Positions 11,343-22,988 are shown, counted from the stretch's first letter. The stretch is 64,000 nt of DNA from Oegoconia quadripuncta (GCA_949316235.1 OX438747.1:31406601-31470600); one strand, 5' to 3'. Made by a program: numbers and translations. The notes: a model not told the origin generated them from the sequence alone.

Positions 11343-11490
11343 ATAGCATAGTTGTGTTCCGGTTGTCAGAGATAAGATAGCCAGTCCCCCAAATGTGTTG
11401 AGGTATCCGGGTCAGTACGCTTCGACCTCACCTTCATTTAACATCAGGTGTGATTGAGGTCAAGTACGAACCCGTCGTGCATAAAAAGAA
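11343..11490 (+). mobile_element. SINE-B 3' half
   Basis: It starts at GTTGTGTTCCGGTTGTCAGA and runs to the GTCGTGCATAAAAAG tail. It is 5'-truncated and lacks the tRNA-like head. Confidence 0.8.
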
Positions 11491-11947
11491 AACGATGGTT
11501 AAAGTCATATTATATGGTCGCGTGACGGGAAATAAGCTGGGGACTCTTTTGGCATGACAGTCCGTGAACGCCAAAAAGGAGGCGTCACTACCGGAAATGC
11601 ATCTACGAGGAGAGCAAACTAATAGTTCTTCTCACTGTAACTTAAGTTAAGAGTTCTAACCTAGAAGTCTTAATTCGAATTCAAGTTTAGATTTTCGAAA
11701 TGATGAGGCCTGATCTCTATGATGTCACGTCGTTAATGTGTTTTGGCCCCTTTGACGTAAATAGCCAGCCGCCTCTGCGAATTGATGGTACCACCTTTTT
11801 CATCAAATTCACTTAATATCATCTGTGATCGAGGTCAAATACCAACTTATTCTTTCAGTTCAAGCTCACAGCTAGAGTGAGACGAGAGTACTTCTTATTT
11901 TGTGACGACAGCATTTATTCTATTTCAGTAGGTAATTTTCATGTCTA
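11491..11947. other. Unassigned, with a weak SINE-B remnant
   Basis: About 11807-11850 resembles a decayed SINE-B tail (TCATCTGTGATCGAGGTCAA). Nothing else was recognised. Confidence 0.4.
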
Positions 11948-12158
11948 CCAAAATGTTCTTTTTTTATAATTAACTTGATACGTGGTTGACTATAATCTCG
12001 CCTGATAAAAAGTGACGATGTGGTCGACGATGAAACACGCGATCCCAGTAAATGCCTATCTGCTCTTGAAGATTCCAAGGTTGTAGGATTCAGCAAAGAA
12101 AGACGCTGTAAGGGGGTTCCATGCCTTATGAATGAACGGAAGGAAGTTCTACGATCTA
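11948..12158 (-). repeat. Dispersed repeat S
   Basis: On the minus strand it reads CAGGCGAGATTATAGTCAAC and ends in an A-rich tail, matching the insert at 31502-31621. Probably a LINE or SINE 3' end. Confidence 0.6.
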
Positions 12159-12159
12159 T

Positions 12160-12453
12160 ACTTGACCTCAATCACACCTGATGTTAAGTGAAGATGAGGT
12201 GGAAGCGTACTGACCCGGAAACCCCAACACATTTGGGGGACTGGCTATCTTATCTCTGACAACTGGAACACAACAATGCTATTAACATTGCTGCTTGGCG
12301 GCAAATTTAGATAAGATGGTGGGAGCTAGCCAGGCGGACATTTAAAATGCCCTACCACCAACCAAACCGAGTAGGTACTACAACATGTACCCCGCTGGGG
12401 ATCGAACCCGCGACCTCCGAATCGTAAACCCAATGTTGTTTACATTGAGCCAC
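12160..12453 (-). mobile_element. SINE-B, near full length
   Basis: It spans from TACTTGACCTCAATCACACC at the left to the head GTTTACATTGAGCCAC at the right, with an intact B-box region GGGGATCGAACCCGCGACCT. The A-rich tail is missing. Confidence 0.85.
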
Positions 12454-12929
12454 TTTGTTATGAAAAATTGCTGAATATCATCAAATTATCGCTATTAAGC
12501 TTGCTTTCGTTGAAAACAGCAACCTAAAGTTTTGAATAATAAAGCATGTACAACCCTGTTCGCACAAGTTTTTAATTAAATATTTAAATTCATGCTACAA
12601 CCCGCGATAAGAGAGGCAGCCCTCGCGGATATAGCGCGACGGAGACGGATTGATACTAGACATGATTTGTTTTTTATAAAAAGACGTTTACAAGAAATTT
12701 CTTCACTTGAGGCTTGAAAATATTCAGTACTGATTCAGGTAGTGGGTAAATCTTTAAATTTTGTTACTAAAAATACAGAAAAAACCGATTTTTTTTTTGT
12801 TCACGTATGTAGGCGATTACATTTGCATGAAAACTGATTACTGTGGCACAGAATTAATATAATACTATGGTTAAATTAAATTTGAACTCTAGTACCCAAA
12901 CAAAGTGCCAATATTTCAGGAGTTAGATA
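12454..12929. other. Unassigned AT-rich DNA
   Basis: Nothing recognised. Confidence 0.4.
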
Positions 12930-13120
12930 AATCGTTTATTTGTTACTCTGTTCACACATACATAAAGTTTTAAGAAAATTTCTAAAGAAAAAATTAGAAG
13001 GTAGATACTGGGTACAGAACAACTAAAGCATATGTGTGCTGCAGTAGGACAAATGGGTCACAGCTCTGTATGAATTGTCCGAAGAACAAAACACTGATTT
13101 TCAGCTATTACCCCAGGAGA
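12930..13120 (-). repeat. LINE 3' end, family O, copy 1
   Basis: GTGTGCTGCAGTAGGACAAA, ACTGATTTTCAGCTATTA and ATCGTTTATTTGTTACTC recur at 57597-57825 in the same order. The orientation (simple-repeat tail at left in copy 2) indicates a minus-strand LINE 3' end. Confidence 0.65.
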
Positions 13121-13324
13121 ATCATAATACCAATGCAACATTTTTATTAGATTAGAGTAGTTTAAGTGATAATATGAGGACAAATTGTGTGATATACATC
13201 AGATATATAAATTTTATGGCTTGGATAGTAGTCAGGCTAGAGTTCCGACATAAGCGAAGTTGTATGAAACGTTCATCTCTGCTCGGAGTACCCCTTGTCC
13301 TAGTTCTCTCACATAAGCATTAGC

Positions 13325-14029
13325 CAGAGGTGTGACTTATCTAAGATACAAGTATCTGAAATACAGATACAAGATGCAAGATACGTATTTTCATTTTGTA
13401 TCTTGTATTTAAATATATTTTGTTTGGTATCTTAGTATTTTATAAATACTTTTTCTGATAAAATACTTTTAGTAATATATTAGTAGAAATATATAAAATA
13501 AATGCGTAAAATTGAGCATGTCATTATTAGTCCAACATCACATTGGTAGATGGCGACTCTTTCTTTGCACTGCACTGGCCTGTATCTATACAAGATGTGG
13601 CAAATGCAAAAGTCGTGCGAGCCAAACAATTAAAAAAAAAAACTGAAATGTAATTTCATTTGAGAAGATGACCGCCTTTTTGTATATATTACATTACATT
13701 AAGTTATTTACGAATAATTCGTAAATAACTTAATGTTAAGTTATTTACATACGTAAATAACTTAACATTAATGTTATGTAACGTGTGTGTTATGTTATCG
13801 TGTTATGTCAATTAAGAAAAATAAACTTAGAATTCATTAAAATAAAATCTTGTTTTCTTACAAAAGTATTTGTATCTTAAGAAGTATTTAGAAGATACGT
13901 ATTTGGTATTTAGTATTTCAGATACTATTCTCGAAAGTATTTTGTATCTGGTATCTGAAATACTTTATTTAAAAGTATCTTGCATTTTGTATTGCAGATA
14001 CTTTGTACAGGGTATTTTGTACATCTCTG
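13325..14029. mobile_element. Non-autonomous hAT element with perfect TSD
   Basis: The ends are CAGAGGTGT and ACATCTCTG. The flanks carry the perfect 8-bp duplication GCATTAGC (13317-13324 and 14030-14037). The sub-terminal regions are dense in GTATCTTGTATTT/AAATACAAGATAC motifs in both orientations. The core (13675-13800) holds palindromes built on AAGTTATTTACG. There is no transposase. Confidence 0.9.
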
Positions 14030-14037
14030 GCATTAGC

Positions 14038-14914
14038 AGATAGTAGAAACAGGTCGACGAATTTTTCTGGAGATCGTTCTGTGGAATTGAACATTTCTCC
14101 TTATTTCACGTGCCCTGGCAATCTCAGTTGGGGTCAAATCGGCCGTAATGATATCCTTGACGTTCAAAAAGCGTTAAAATTAAAAAAGAACTGCAAATAA
14201 AACCGCATCTGAATGTTAATTTTACGAAATTTCAAATTCAAGCACAAAATAACCACAATAGGAAATTAGCTCACATTGGTGCAAGTTCTAACAAAACAAA
14301 AATAATTGCATGTATGGAGACATTCAACTGATTTTCAGTTGAAAATATTTTGTTCTAAAATTAATATAGTGAAAACCAGCCAGCGATTTTAAACAAAAAA
14401 GGTTTTTTTTGTGTTCCACTAAATATACCGGTATGTGTAGAACAATATAAAAATACAAATAGAAGCAGGTAAGTATAATGGCTATGTAAATAGATAAGTA
14501 ATAAACGGTACAGCGTTAAGGCTAATTATATACAATAATTTCACAAACTATAACATCTTAGTCATGGTCTAAAAATGTAAACTACCCAGGGATATCGTCG
14601 CCCTTTATACGACTCCGGCTGAAGCCAAGTCAAGATTAACCCTGAAAGTGCTGGCACTGAAAAAACACTTTAATTTATTTGTAGAAACATTTCACATATA
14701 ATTGTTATTTTCCGCAGCACCGACAAGATTTATTAGCACGTAACCACATAGAAGTAAAAGAAGCTGTAAATATAATGTCGCAAGTAGGGTTACCAGATGT
14801 AAAACGGATAATTTCTAAAAAATTCAACCGTAAAAAATTGGCAAAACAAGCGACTTCAGTTAGGTTCCATTCCTTATCTGGCGGAAAACCCTCCAAAATC
14901 GGTAAGCCGTTGAC
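14038..14914. other. Unassigned DNA
   Basis: No gene recognised. A minus-strand frame at 14705-14896 (63 codons) has no identifiable motif. Confidence 0.4.
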
Positions 14915-15230
14915 GAAGATATCACGTACGTGATTCTGGACTACAAAAAGTGGATTCAGCTATTTAAATAATGCATAAAAATTGTGCTAACATACTGCCC
15001 AAAGGAAAGAAATTTGCCATTGTTGTTTAAGAGTTATTCAATGTATTAATTGAGCATTCTGGCGTCACGTGTTGCTGGAATCCTCATTTGTCATACCCAA
15101 AGTTTGCTTACCTATGATGGTAATTTATGTACCAAAAATCTGTGTATAAATAGTGCCGCCGAAATATACAAGTCCTTTAAATAACACTTCAAAAACAACG
15201 AAGCTATTCTATGTGAAAAGAAGTAATGCA
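14915..15230 (+). repeat. Dispersed repeat E, copy 1
   Basis: AGTGGATTCAGCTATTTAAA, GCATTCTGGCGTCACGTGTT and CTTCAAAAACAACGAAGCTA match the paired copies at 60200-61500. Non-coding. Confidence 0.7.
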
Positions 15231-15767
15231 GAAGTCGGACTTTTTGTTTTCCTAACTGTTTTGTCCTCAGTATTTTGTTTTGTTCGATCTGGATTTATTT
15301 ATTACAGCTCCCTTTTTTAATATTATTTTTAAACTTTAAATAATGGACACATTCTCATATCAAATGGAAGTTTTTTACTAATAAAAGAATAATTAAGGCT
15401 TGTTTTTACAGAGGAATCTAAAAACTATCCTTACAAAATTCTGACAGGTGCCTAAATGTTCTGACGTCTGGCAACCCTAGCCGCAAGCCCATCGTAAAAT
15501 TAGACTTAGATAATTGAAACAGCGGCATTTTATAATGTGACTAACATTAGCCAGATCGTTATAAAACATTAGTTGGTCACCCATGGCTCTACCCGCGCGT
15601 CATCAGATTATGATCTCGTTGGATTCATTAAAAATTATGTAGTAATGTAGTCGTAGCCCGTCATAGTCCAAAGATATGGATTACTCTCCGTAGAGTATCC
15701 CCGTAGATACTAAATTTTCACACACACATACATAAAGCAACCTTTATCTAATAATAATAAAATAATA
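15231..15767. other. Unassigned DNA
   Basis: Nothing recognised beyond AT-rich sequence. Confidence 0.4.
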
Positions 15768-16015
15768 AAAAATTGTTTATTTTCTCACCACAAATGACGT
15801 TTTACAAAGTGATTATAGAACTAGGTAATAGAACTCATTTGTGGGAAGACTGGTGCCTGAAAAGGAAGAACCAGAATTGCAGGTCACCAGGCCCCCCAGC
15901 TATGGACATAGTGTATATTAGAGCAGATATTAAATATGGTGATTGAGGAAGAAACACTTAAGGAAAGAAACAAACGAGAAGGCAATCACGAAACATAAGA
16001 CCTGGTTTTTGGAGT
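15768..16015 (-). repeat. Dispersed repeat H, copy 2
   Basis: Inverse of 4345-4592. The A/T tail is at the left, which fits a minus-strand LINE 3' end. Confidence 0.75.
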
Positions 16016-16136
16016 GGAGTTGTAGTAGTTTAATGCTTGAAAGAACATCCATTGTTCATCTTTAGAAATATCCAGAAAAGCACACGTATAAAGTGTACAA
16101 TTATAACGTGCAAACTTATAAAGGTATTTCAGTCCC

Positions 16137-16262
16137 CGTAGTTATGATCTAGTTTGTCGCGCACGACGCGACGGGAGAGTGGGATAACTGTATATTTCGC
16201 CAAAGCGAGTGAGCAGGACAAATATTATCTCGCGCGACATAAAGTTTTAGGTATATCACGGA
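16137..16262. repeat. Dispersed repeat P, copy 1
   Basis: GTCGCGCACGACGCGACGGG, GGGATAACTGTATATTTC and GAGCAGGACAAATATTATCT recur inverted at 59930-60070. Type unknown. Confidence 0.65.
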
Positions 16263-16351
16263 CACCGAACCAGACACAATAGATGTTTTATTGTTATTAC
16301 GTCTATAGGTATTCACTGTCCGCCAACGTGTTAATATGTATATGTGTCGGT

Positions 16352-16980
16352 ATATAATAAATAAATATCCTTGGACATACATACAGCGCCATCTAGTCCC
16401 ACATTAAGGACCTAGGCTTGTATTATGATACCTGATGGTTAATATATTGGGTCTTTACCTATGAAATTGGAGTTTTTTTTTCTTCGTTAATCATATTGTA
16501 CCAATTCCCGCGATTTTCAAAGCTATATCCAAATTTGTTTTTCATTTGGAAAATGGAATATTCTTTCAAGGTTTCACATGAAATATTTTTTAATTTCTGG
16601 GCTAAATCACATAATAAAAAAAAATAACAGAGCTCTTTTCATGTGCTTCTCACAATCATTTCTTAGAGTCGTTGAAACTTTTATAAAGCGGTTACTTTTA
16701 AAAATTAACGCTGCCTATACTTAACTTAATGTTATCCGATAATACACACAAACTTTAGCTAAATTTGGATTTGCCGTTCCCAAAAAGAAAAATCAAAAAT
16801 GTTGGTATGGAGAAAACAGTTTTAAAGAAATTCTTCATACAAAACGCCAATTTCATAGGTAAGCTAATAACTACACAAACACAATGAAAACATCCATAGC
16901 TTAGGTACACGTGTCCGTATTCATCATACAAACAGATGCCCTTTTAGTATAGCGGTCAGGATTTCTACACGCCGTCAAAT
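16352..16980 (-). mobile_element. SINE-A split by a MITE
   Basis: The tail half (16352-16446) and a degraded head half (16868-16980) are separated by an insertion. The head has lost part of the B-box region. Confidence 0.75.
16447..16867. mobile_element. MITE with TTACCTATGAAATTGG termini
   Basis: The inverse ends TTACCTATGAAATTGG (16455-16470) and CCAATTTCATAGGTAA (16847-16862) bound about 420 bp without an ORF, and TA flanks each end. This is consistent with a Tc1/mariner-type non-autonomous element. A fragment of the same family is at 40400-40495. Confidence 0.75.
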
Positions 16981-17407
16981 GGATCAAATAAAGTTTTTTT
17001 AATCTTAAAATACTAATTAGAATTCTGTTCTCCAGACCTAGAGGTCGGATTAGTTCGTAATGCTATATAAAAATGGATTTACTGATCAGTTTCTACACGC
17101 AAATTACGAAATGAAAACATAAGTTCTTTAAAATTACAAGCTTCAACGCCAGTTAGCCGTCGTATAAATCTGAAGACAAGGCGCGCTAAAGCCGAGTCAA
17201 ATTGTTCACTCAGCCGTTATCCTTGTCACACTCTCCCCCTCGCGCTGTAGGGGAGTGAGACGTCATATTTTAAAATGTATATGTAAAAATGTTTTGCTTT
17301 ATCATTTTTATCAGTTGATAGAAACTTTTCACTCATCAAACCTAATCTAGATGTAACGTCAGGTTTTTCAGCTTGCACTTTTTTAGATAGGACGGTTCTG
17401 TGTTTAG

Positions 17408-17592
17408 TCTTTTTTTTTAATGCACAACGGATTGGTACTTGACCTCAACACCTGATGTTAAGTGAAGATGAGGTCGAAGGTGGAAGCGTACTGACCCGGA
17501 AACCCCAACGCATTTACCCCGGACTGACTGACAACCGGAACACAACAGTGCTATTAACATTGCTGCTTGGCGGCAGATTTATATAAGATCTG
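17408..17592 (-). mobile_element. SINE-B, tail half
   Basis: It runs from the poly-T/ATGCACAACGG end to GGCGGCAGATTTATATAAGA and lacks the tRNA-like head. Confidence 0.8.
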
Positions 17593-18000
17593 GTCTTTTA
17601 TAGATTGAACTCTTTTGAACAGTTGCTTATTTTACAAAGACAGAAACTACTCTGAAAATAATAAGACAATTTTCGTTGACCATTGCTCAGAACTATTTGG
17701 TTTTTTGCGTCATATTTGCTACTCTTCTGAATTTAGAAAAAAATTTTGGAAAAAAAAAATTGATTCTTTAATAAACATAACTTCAAAATATAAACTAGAA
17801 CAAATGTAAAAAATTGGGGCCGCGAGGCAAGGTACCCAAAACGCTGGCAGCGTTTCCTCGTTGGATGCAGATACTTAAGCGTTGAGCGACGAAACAATCA
17901 GCTCTCGTGTCACCAGTGACATCGACTATCTAAGCGCTTTGAAATATTAAAGAAAAATTTAATAAAAAAAATAATTTATATTAATTTAATTTAATTTCTT
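17593..18000. other. Unassigned, with a 64-codon frame
   Basis: A plus-strand frame at 17615-17809 reads through lysine- and phenylalanine-rich sequence (ends TSKYKLEQM). I do not recognise it. It may be a retroelement remnant or a chance frame. Confidence 0.35.
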
Positions 18001-18061
18001 TAATTAGTCTGGCGTCCTAGGTAACAATAGAGTAACATAGGATATCACCTACCTTCAGTAG

Positions 18062-18440
18062 GCGTGTGTGCCGCTGTGTGAATGAGCTGTAACGTTAGTA
18101 AATTTTAATGTATACTTTAAAAATGTGACGTTTTCAAGTGATATCTTTGACGACCTGTTTGGTGTAGTGGTTAGCAACTCTGACCAATATACCAAAAGGT
18201 TGCGAGTTCGAATCCCGCTAGGGGCATATGTTTGTGTGATGAATACGGACATGTGTACCCGAGTTCTGGATGTTTTGATTTATAATAAGTATTTATTTAC
18301 AAAAAAAATATGTATTTATGTAATATATCAACCATCTGGTATCCACAACACAAACCTATAGTTGCTTACTGTGGAACTAGATGGCGCTGTGTGTATGTCT
18401 AAGGATATTATTATTATTTTACGAAATAAATATATTTTTT
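18062..18440 (+). mobile_element. LINE 3' end split by SINE-A
   Basis: The LINE tail (GTGACGTTTTCAAGTGATAT at 18124; ACGAAATAAATATATTTT after 18420) is interrupted by SINE-A. The same uninterrupted tail is at 8335-8400. Confidence 0.7.
18149..18411 (+). mobile_element. SINE-A, full length
   Basis: The head GACGACCTGTTTGGTGTAGT and B box GAGTTCGAATCCCGC are followed by the SINE body and the end CTAGATGGCGCTGTGTGTAT with a TTA-rich tail. It inserted in a LINE 3' end. Confidence 0.9.
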
Positions 18441-18469
18441 AATAATTTTAATTGAATTAAATAAGCAAG

Positions 18470-18796
18470 AATTTTTTTTATACACATCGGGTTAGCACTT
18501 GACCTCAATCACACCTGATGTTAAGTGAAGATGAGGCCGAAGGTGTAAGCATACTGACCCAGAAACCCGATCTTATTTGGTGAACTGGCTATATTATCTC
18601 TGACAGCCGGAACCACAGATTACTAATAAGTTACTACAATAATTAATGAGATGGTGGTAGTCAGCCAGGCGGATATTTAAAATGCCCTACCACCAACCAA
18701 ACCGAGTACATAAAAATGTACCCCGCTGGATATCGAACCCGCGACCTCCGAATCGTAAACATAATGTTGTTTACATTGAGCCACGGAGGCGGTTAA
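18470..18796 (-). mobile_element. SINE-B, full length
   Basis: The tail is at the left (TTTTTTTATACACATCGGGT) and the tRNA-like head at the right (GTTTACATTGAGCCACGGAG), with a diverged middle. Confidence 0.85.
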
Positions 18797-18899
18797 TTCT
18801 TCCAACTTTTGCAACATAACATAATATGAAAAAAAAAAATCGAAAAAATCACCTATCAGTAGATAACTTCAAATTTCAAATATACAAGTACATATATCT

Positions 18900-19620
18900 T
18901 ATAACTTCAAAACCCCATCCGACGTAAGTACATAATTCCACATTTTGCGGTTGGCACCTTAAAACTCTGCGAATGACGCATAGCCACTTTGGCCTGCGGG
19001 CCGGCCATGAATTTATGCTTTATGGATTCTGAACACCCTTTACCTACCGAGTGGTTTGTGGAGTGATTTTTAGGGGTCCGTAAGGTTCGAAACAGTAAAT
19101 GTACCGTGCGGTTTCTGGCACGTGAAAGTAATTGAACCAACTCGCCTCTTCCCAAGGCGACTAAGTGACTTTTCACCAAAATATTTTGGAGGTACCTCGG
19201 AGTTGTTGTTCGATAAACAGTTGCCCGACAGATGTAGGTAAAAGCGACATAATTTTTGCCCCTAGACTTTTTTTTTTCAAAATAAAGAACAATCTTTCGC
19301 ATATTTGTCTTTGCGATTAAATGGCCCATGGGCTAAATGGCGTTTCGTTCATATGGCACTTCGATTATCTGGCGTCGCACAAATGGCTTTGGCTTATTAT
19401 GTCTTCCGAAATCGGGTCCTAAACCCATCTACGACACATAATATATTTTGTCTTATGCGACTAGAAAATAAAAGAATAATGGCGGAGGTCCATGAATGTA
19501 ATCCAGTAGTAAACCTCATGACTAATGTTAAATTCGTAGGCTGTCGTCATTTTCACAGAAGTACCAACTTTAATAAAATCGAAACTGATGATGTGCGGAA
19601 TCATATTATGTCGTAATGTA
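18900..19620. other. Unassigned, includes a 16-bp periodic tract
   Basis: Positions 19321-19390 carry ATGGC/CTGGC at 19321, 19337, 19353, 19369 and 19383, a period of about 16 bp. Open frames on both strands (18907-19329 minus; 19305-19616 plus) have no recognisable domain. Confidence 0.4.
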
Positions 19621-19910
19621 GAGTTCCATACATAGAAACAATATAATTCATAGAGTAATAGTAATTAATTCCTTGGTGGCAGCAACTACTCTACTTGGGG
19701 GGGACTGAAAATCAGCAAATCTGCTGAGTCCCTACCTTTTCATCACAGTTTGACCTAATTTATTATCAATTAATTACCTGTTAAATTAACTTTGTGGTGA
19801 ATATCTTTTATTTATTTATTATTGATTTGTAAGTGTACTCATCGTTGTATAAAGTACTAATTAATTCTAAATAAAGTTTGCGAATCGTACAACCTAATAT
19901 AAAACCAGTT

Positions 19911-20065
19911 TTTAAAATGGGCAACCCCTAGAGTTTCTTGCTTGTATCTCAGGGGAAAATTGCCTTTTGAACAAGCAGTGGTTTAAAAATGTAAAATCTG
20001 ACTATTTTAAGTGTACCGCTGTGTGCCTACCAATAAAATAAAGCTTTTTTGACTTTGATTGTCAC
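19911..20065 (+). repeat. LINE 3'-end fragment
   Basis: GGGCAACCCCTAGAGTTTCT, TTGCCTTTTGAACAAGCAGT and a TTTTTTGACTTTGATTG tail match the 3' UTR seen at 44590 and 7435. Confidence 0.65.
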
Positions 20066-20113
20066 AATCAGATATCTCAAACTAGTATTATAAGGTTCTT
20101 TAATTAAAAAAAA

Positions 20114-20235
20114 ATGATAAACAAAAGGGCATCATTTAGGAAAAATTGTAATATGCGTGTTGTCAACTTATTGATATCTATTTTTGACAATACGCATATT
20201 ACTATTTTTTCTAAATGATGTCCTTTTGCTCATCA
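20114..20235. mobile_element. Foldback element, 52-bp arms
   Basis: The arms 20114-20166 and 20184-20235 are near-perfect inverses containing AATATGCG and CATCATTTAG, with a loop of about 17 bp. The whole unit would form one hairpin. Confidence 0.8.
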
Positions 20236-20494
20236 TCTAATTCCAGAATGGATATCTAACTCAAGGACATTAGTTTGGTTGACTTTATTGTCTATAAATA
20301 ATCTGTGCTTACACCGCGATCGTTATCTATTTTAATCATACAGACAGACAAAACAGACAAATCAGCTCGCTATATAACGTCGATTGTAATGAGGTCCGAC
20401 TAATGGACAGTCTATTTATATTGCAGTTAGTAGACCGTAGGGAGACACACGGTCGCAGCGATTGGCGAACATAATCGAATAACGATACACTTAG

Positions 20495-20657
20495 GCGCGT
20501 ATTAATAAATGGTCCTTCTAAATGGTTCTTGAGACTGAGACGCGATCTCAATCTCAAGACCATTTTTTCTGATGCTGTTTTAATATGCAACAGATTCTCA
20601 AGTGTCAACTTGAGGCCATGTCAATCTTGAGAACGGTTTATTAATACGGGCCTTAGT
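20495..20657. mobile_element. Palindromic MITE D, full copy
   Basis: The outer ends GTATTAATAAATGGT and GGTTTATTAATACGGGCC are inverse. TTCTTGAGACTGAGACGC is mirrored by CAATCTTGAGAACGG. The core is CTGTTTTAATATGCAACAGA. Other copies at 10318, 44168 and 60368. Confidence 0.8.
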
Positions 20658-20747
20658 GTTTAAAAAGGAAAAAAAACTCGTGGCGCAGTCGCATTCGCTA
20701 TTGGATGGATATTGTGTAGTATGCAACGCACATACATGACCACCATG

Positions 20748-20992
20748 TTTGTATAATAATAATAATAAATATTTCGGACACTTACACCAATCATCTAAGT
20801 CCCAAACTAAGCAAAGCTTGATCATGGATACTAGATAACGGATAAACATACATAAATATTTATATAAACATCCAAGACTCGGGGATAAGTGTTCGTATTC
20901 ATCATACAAACATTTACCCTTCGCGGGATTCGAACCCGCAACCGTTGGTTTCGCTGGATTATCCACTACACCAATCGGTCGTCGATGGTCGT
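20748..20992 (-). mobile_element. SINE-C, full length
   Basis: On the minus strand it begins CCGATTGGTGTAGTGGATAA with B box GGTTCGAATCCCGCG, followed by TCCGTTATCTAGTATCCATG and GGTGTAAGTGTCCGAAATAT and a (TTA)n tail. It is related to SINE-A in the head but distinct in the body. Confidence 0.85.
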
Positions 20993-21239
20993 CGGTATGG
21001 ATTGTATGAGAAGCTTTTATTATGTTTTATTGTGGAACACTGTACGAGTTGCAACCGAAGAGACTGTTTCATTTCTCTCGCCGTGCGCCCAACACCGCAT
21101 AGCCACATGAAGGGAATATTGAAATGGAGCAGGTAAAAGTATTTTTAGATGATTTTAATATGGACATAATTTTAAGGACATGTCTGGCAATTTTTTAACG
21201 CGAAGTAGAAAATAGATTGTGTTCTATTGTTATCATCAA

Positions 21240-21300
21240 AAATTATTGTAAATTATTTTGAGCAATAAAGAGCATTTCTATTGTATTGTATTGTATAGAT
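21240..21300 (+). repeat. LINE tail with (ATTGT)n
   Basis: GAGCAATAAAGAGCATTTCT is followed by repeated ATTGT, a 3' end of a non-LTR element. Confidence 0.55.
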
Positions 21301-21499
21301 TTGTTTTATGGAACACGGAGATGACCGTAACGGCGGCGCTTGACGAAATCTTTGTAAGCTGCCGGGAGATGATAGAATGAAATGTAGAGCAGCCGTGAGA
21401 AGTAGCTACCCTTAAGTGGACCCAAATCTCAGGCCTAAAAGTGCAGTTAAGTGAATAGCGGGATGACGTAAGTGAAATCCAGTCAATCATAAAAAAAAA

Positions 21500-21770
21500 C
21501 TACAAATCAATGATTTTCGGATTTTTTCCTTTACTTGTACTATGAGACATAGCTTCTTATCGAATTTCATGATTCTCTATCAACCGAAAGTACCCTATAG
21601 GTTTTGATTTATTTTGTGAGTATCAAAATATGCGGTATAAATAGCTATATATTTTTTTATGGCATTCACTTAGAAAGTTAAATTTTTATAGTTCCAAGGA
21701 AGCATGAATAACAAAAACGGTAAAGTGCGACTAGGGCTCGTACCCTGAGGGTTCCTTACAACAAACAAAT
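21500..21770 (-). repeat. Dispersed repeat R, target of the LTR element
   Basis: Contains ATCGAATTTCATGATTCTCT and CCCTGAGGGTTCCTTAC, resembling a common insect repeat with AGGGTTCCGTAC at one end. A short relative is at 53746-53830. The Ty3/gypsy element inserted at its right edge. Confidence 0.5.
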
Positions 21771-21774
21771 ATAC

Positions 21775-22060
21775 TAAAAGGAGATAAATCCAGAAGACGT
21801 AATTAACTGTTTATAATAAAATTTATTATCCACCGGAATGATAGGTAACAAACAATACAAGACGATATCGCTCGGGACGCCACGTGTGCGATCGGTAGCG
21901 CTGGTCTGTACTTCACGGCGGCGAAGCTCCAACTACTCGCCCCACGGCGCGGGCGATGGCGGGCGGTGCATGTGGCAGGGGCGGTGAGGCCGCGAGGGGC
22001 CGCACTATGCGGCGCACAACTCGTGCAGGCACATAGCGCCATCTCTTGGTAGCTCTTGCA
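21775..22060 (-). repeat. 3' LTR
   Basis: Identical over 286 bp to the other LTR. The GC-rich middle contrasts with AT-rich ends. The 79-codon frame seen in both LTRs is a by-product of the repeat. Confidence 0.95.
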
Positions 22061-22139
22061 GTCGACCGTCCTGATGATGCTGTGAGCCCCGCACAGCTCT
22101 TAAGCCGCTTAGGCAGAATAACAATGGTTAACACACTCC

Positions 22140-22425
22140 TTAAAGTGCACCAGATGGTCCGCTTATGAAAGCCTGCATCGAATTGCCATTAAGAGGTTTC
22201 TGAAAACCTTCTTATGCACCGGATGGTCCGCTCATGAAAGCCTGCATCAAATTGTCTTCAACAGGCTTCTCAAAGCCTTCTTAAAGTGCACCAGATGGTC
22301 CGCTCATAAAAGCCTACATCGAATTGTCTTCAACAGGCTTCTCAAAGCCTTCTTAAAGTGCACCAGATGGTCCGCTCATAAAAGCCTGCATCGAATTGTC
22401 ATCAAACAGGCTTCTGAAAGCCTAC
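22140..22425 (-). repeat. 72-bp tandem array in retrotransposon 3' region
   Basis: GCACCAGATGGTCCGCT begins at 22147, 22216, 22288 and 22360, giving spacings of 69, 72 and 72 bp. Each unit also has AAAGCCTGCATCGAATTG and AACAGGCTTCT. The array lies between pol and the 3' LTR, where related elements keep their 3' untranslated region. Confidence 0.9.
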
Positions 22426-22988
22426 GTTGACGAATGTCGACGTTATGAACCGCCTTCGAAGGCTTCCATACAAAATGTTTAAGAAGATATTATCTTCTGT
22501 CAAAGGCCTTGTGCCAACCGTGCACACATCAAAAGCAAAATACAAGGCAATATAGAACAACACCACATCATGTGGTATAAGCCAATCCGAATAGGATATC
22601 AAAAACATCTCAATAACACATCACCTCTTAAAGTGATGACAAGTCAATTTGACTAATTATGAGAAATCAAATAGCGAGCACATATTAAAATCAATGTATT
22701 ATTTTAATGCAATACTTATAAGTATTCCAATGTATGATAATATAAAAGAAAACATAAAAGCTTGGTTCTCAATCCAAACAGTATCCATACATTCTGTCAG
22801 TTCTTAATCTAACTAAACTATGCTTATTTTTGATAAGTATTTCGATGTATGGCAACCATTATGGTATAATTTTCAATAGACAATATAATTAATTAGTCAT
22901 ACAAATATTATAAACAAAACTTCAATTTCTAATTTTAAACAATGATTAAACCTTCTAAGATGCCACAATCTTAAAGGAAATTCAATAA

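Noticed and set aside
18152..18225. tRNA-like sequence with A and B boxes
   Set aside because: It continues into the SINE-A body found at many loci and lacks a proper acceptor stem, so it is a SINE head and not a tRNA gene. The same holds for the other SINE heads.
21803..22042. 79-codon frame present in both LTRs
   Set aside because: It lies wholly within the LTR and is identical in both because the LTRs are identical. No domain or start context.
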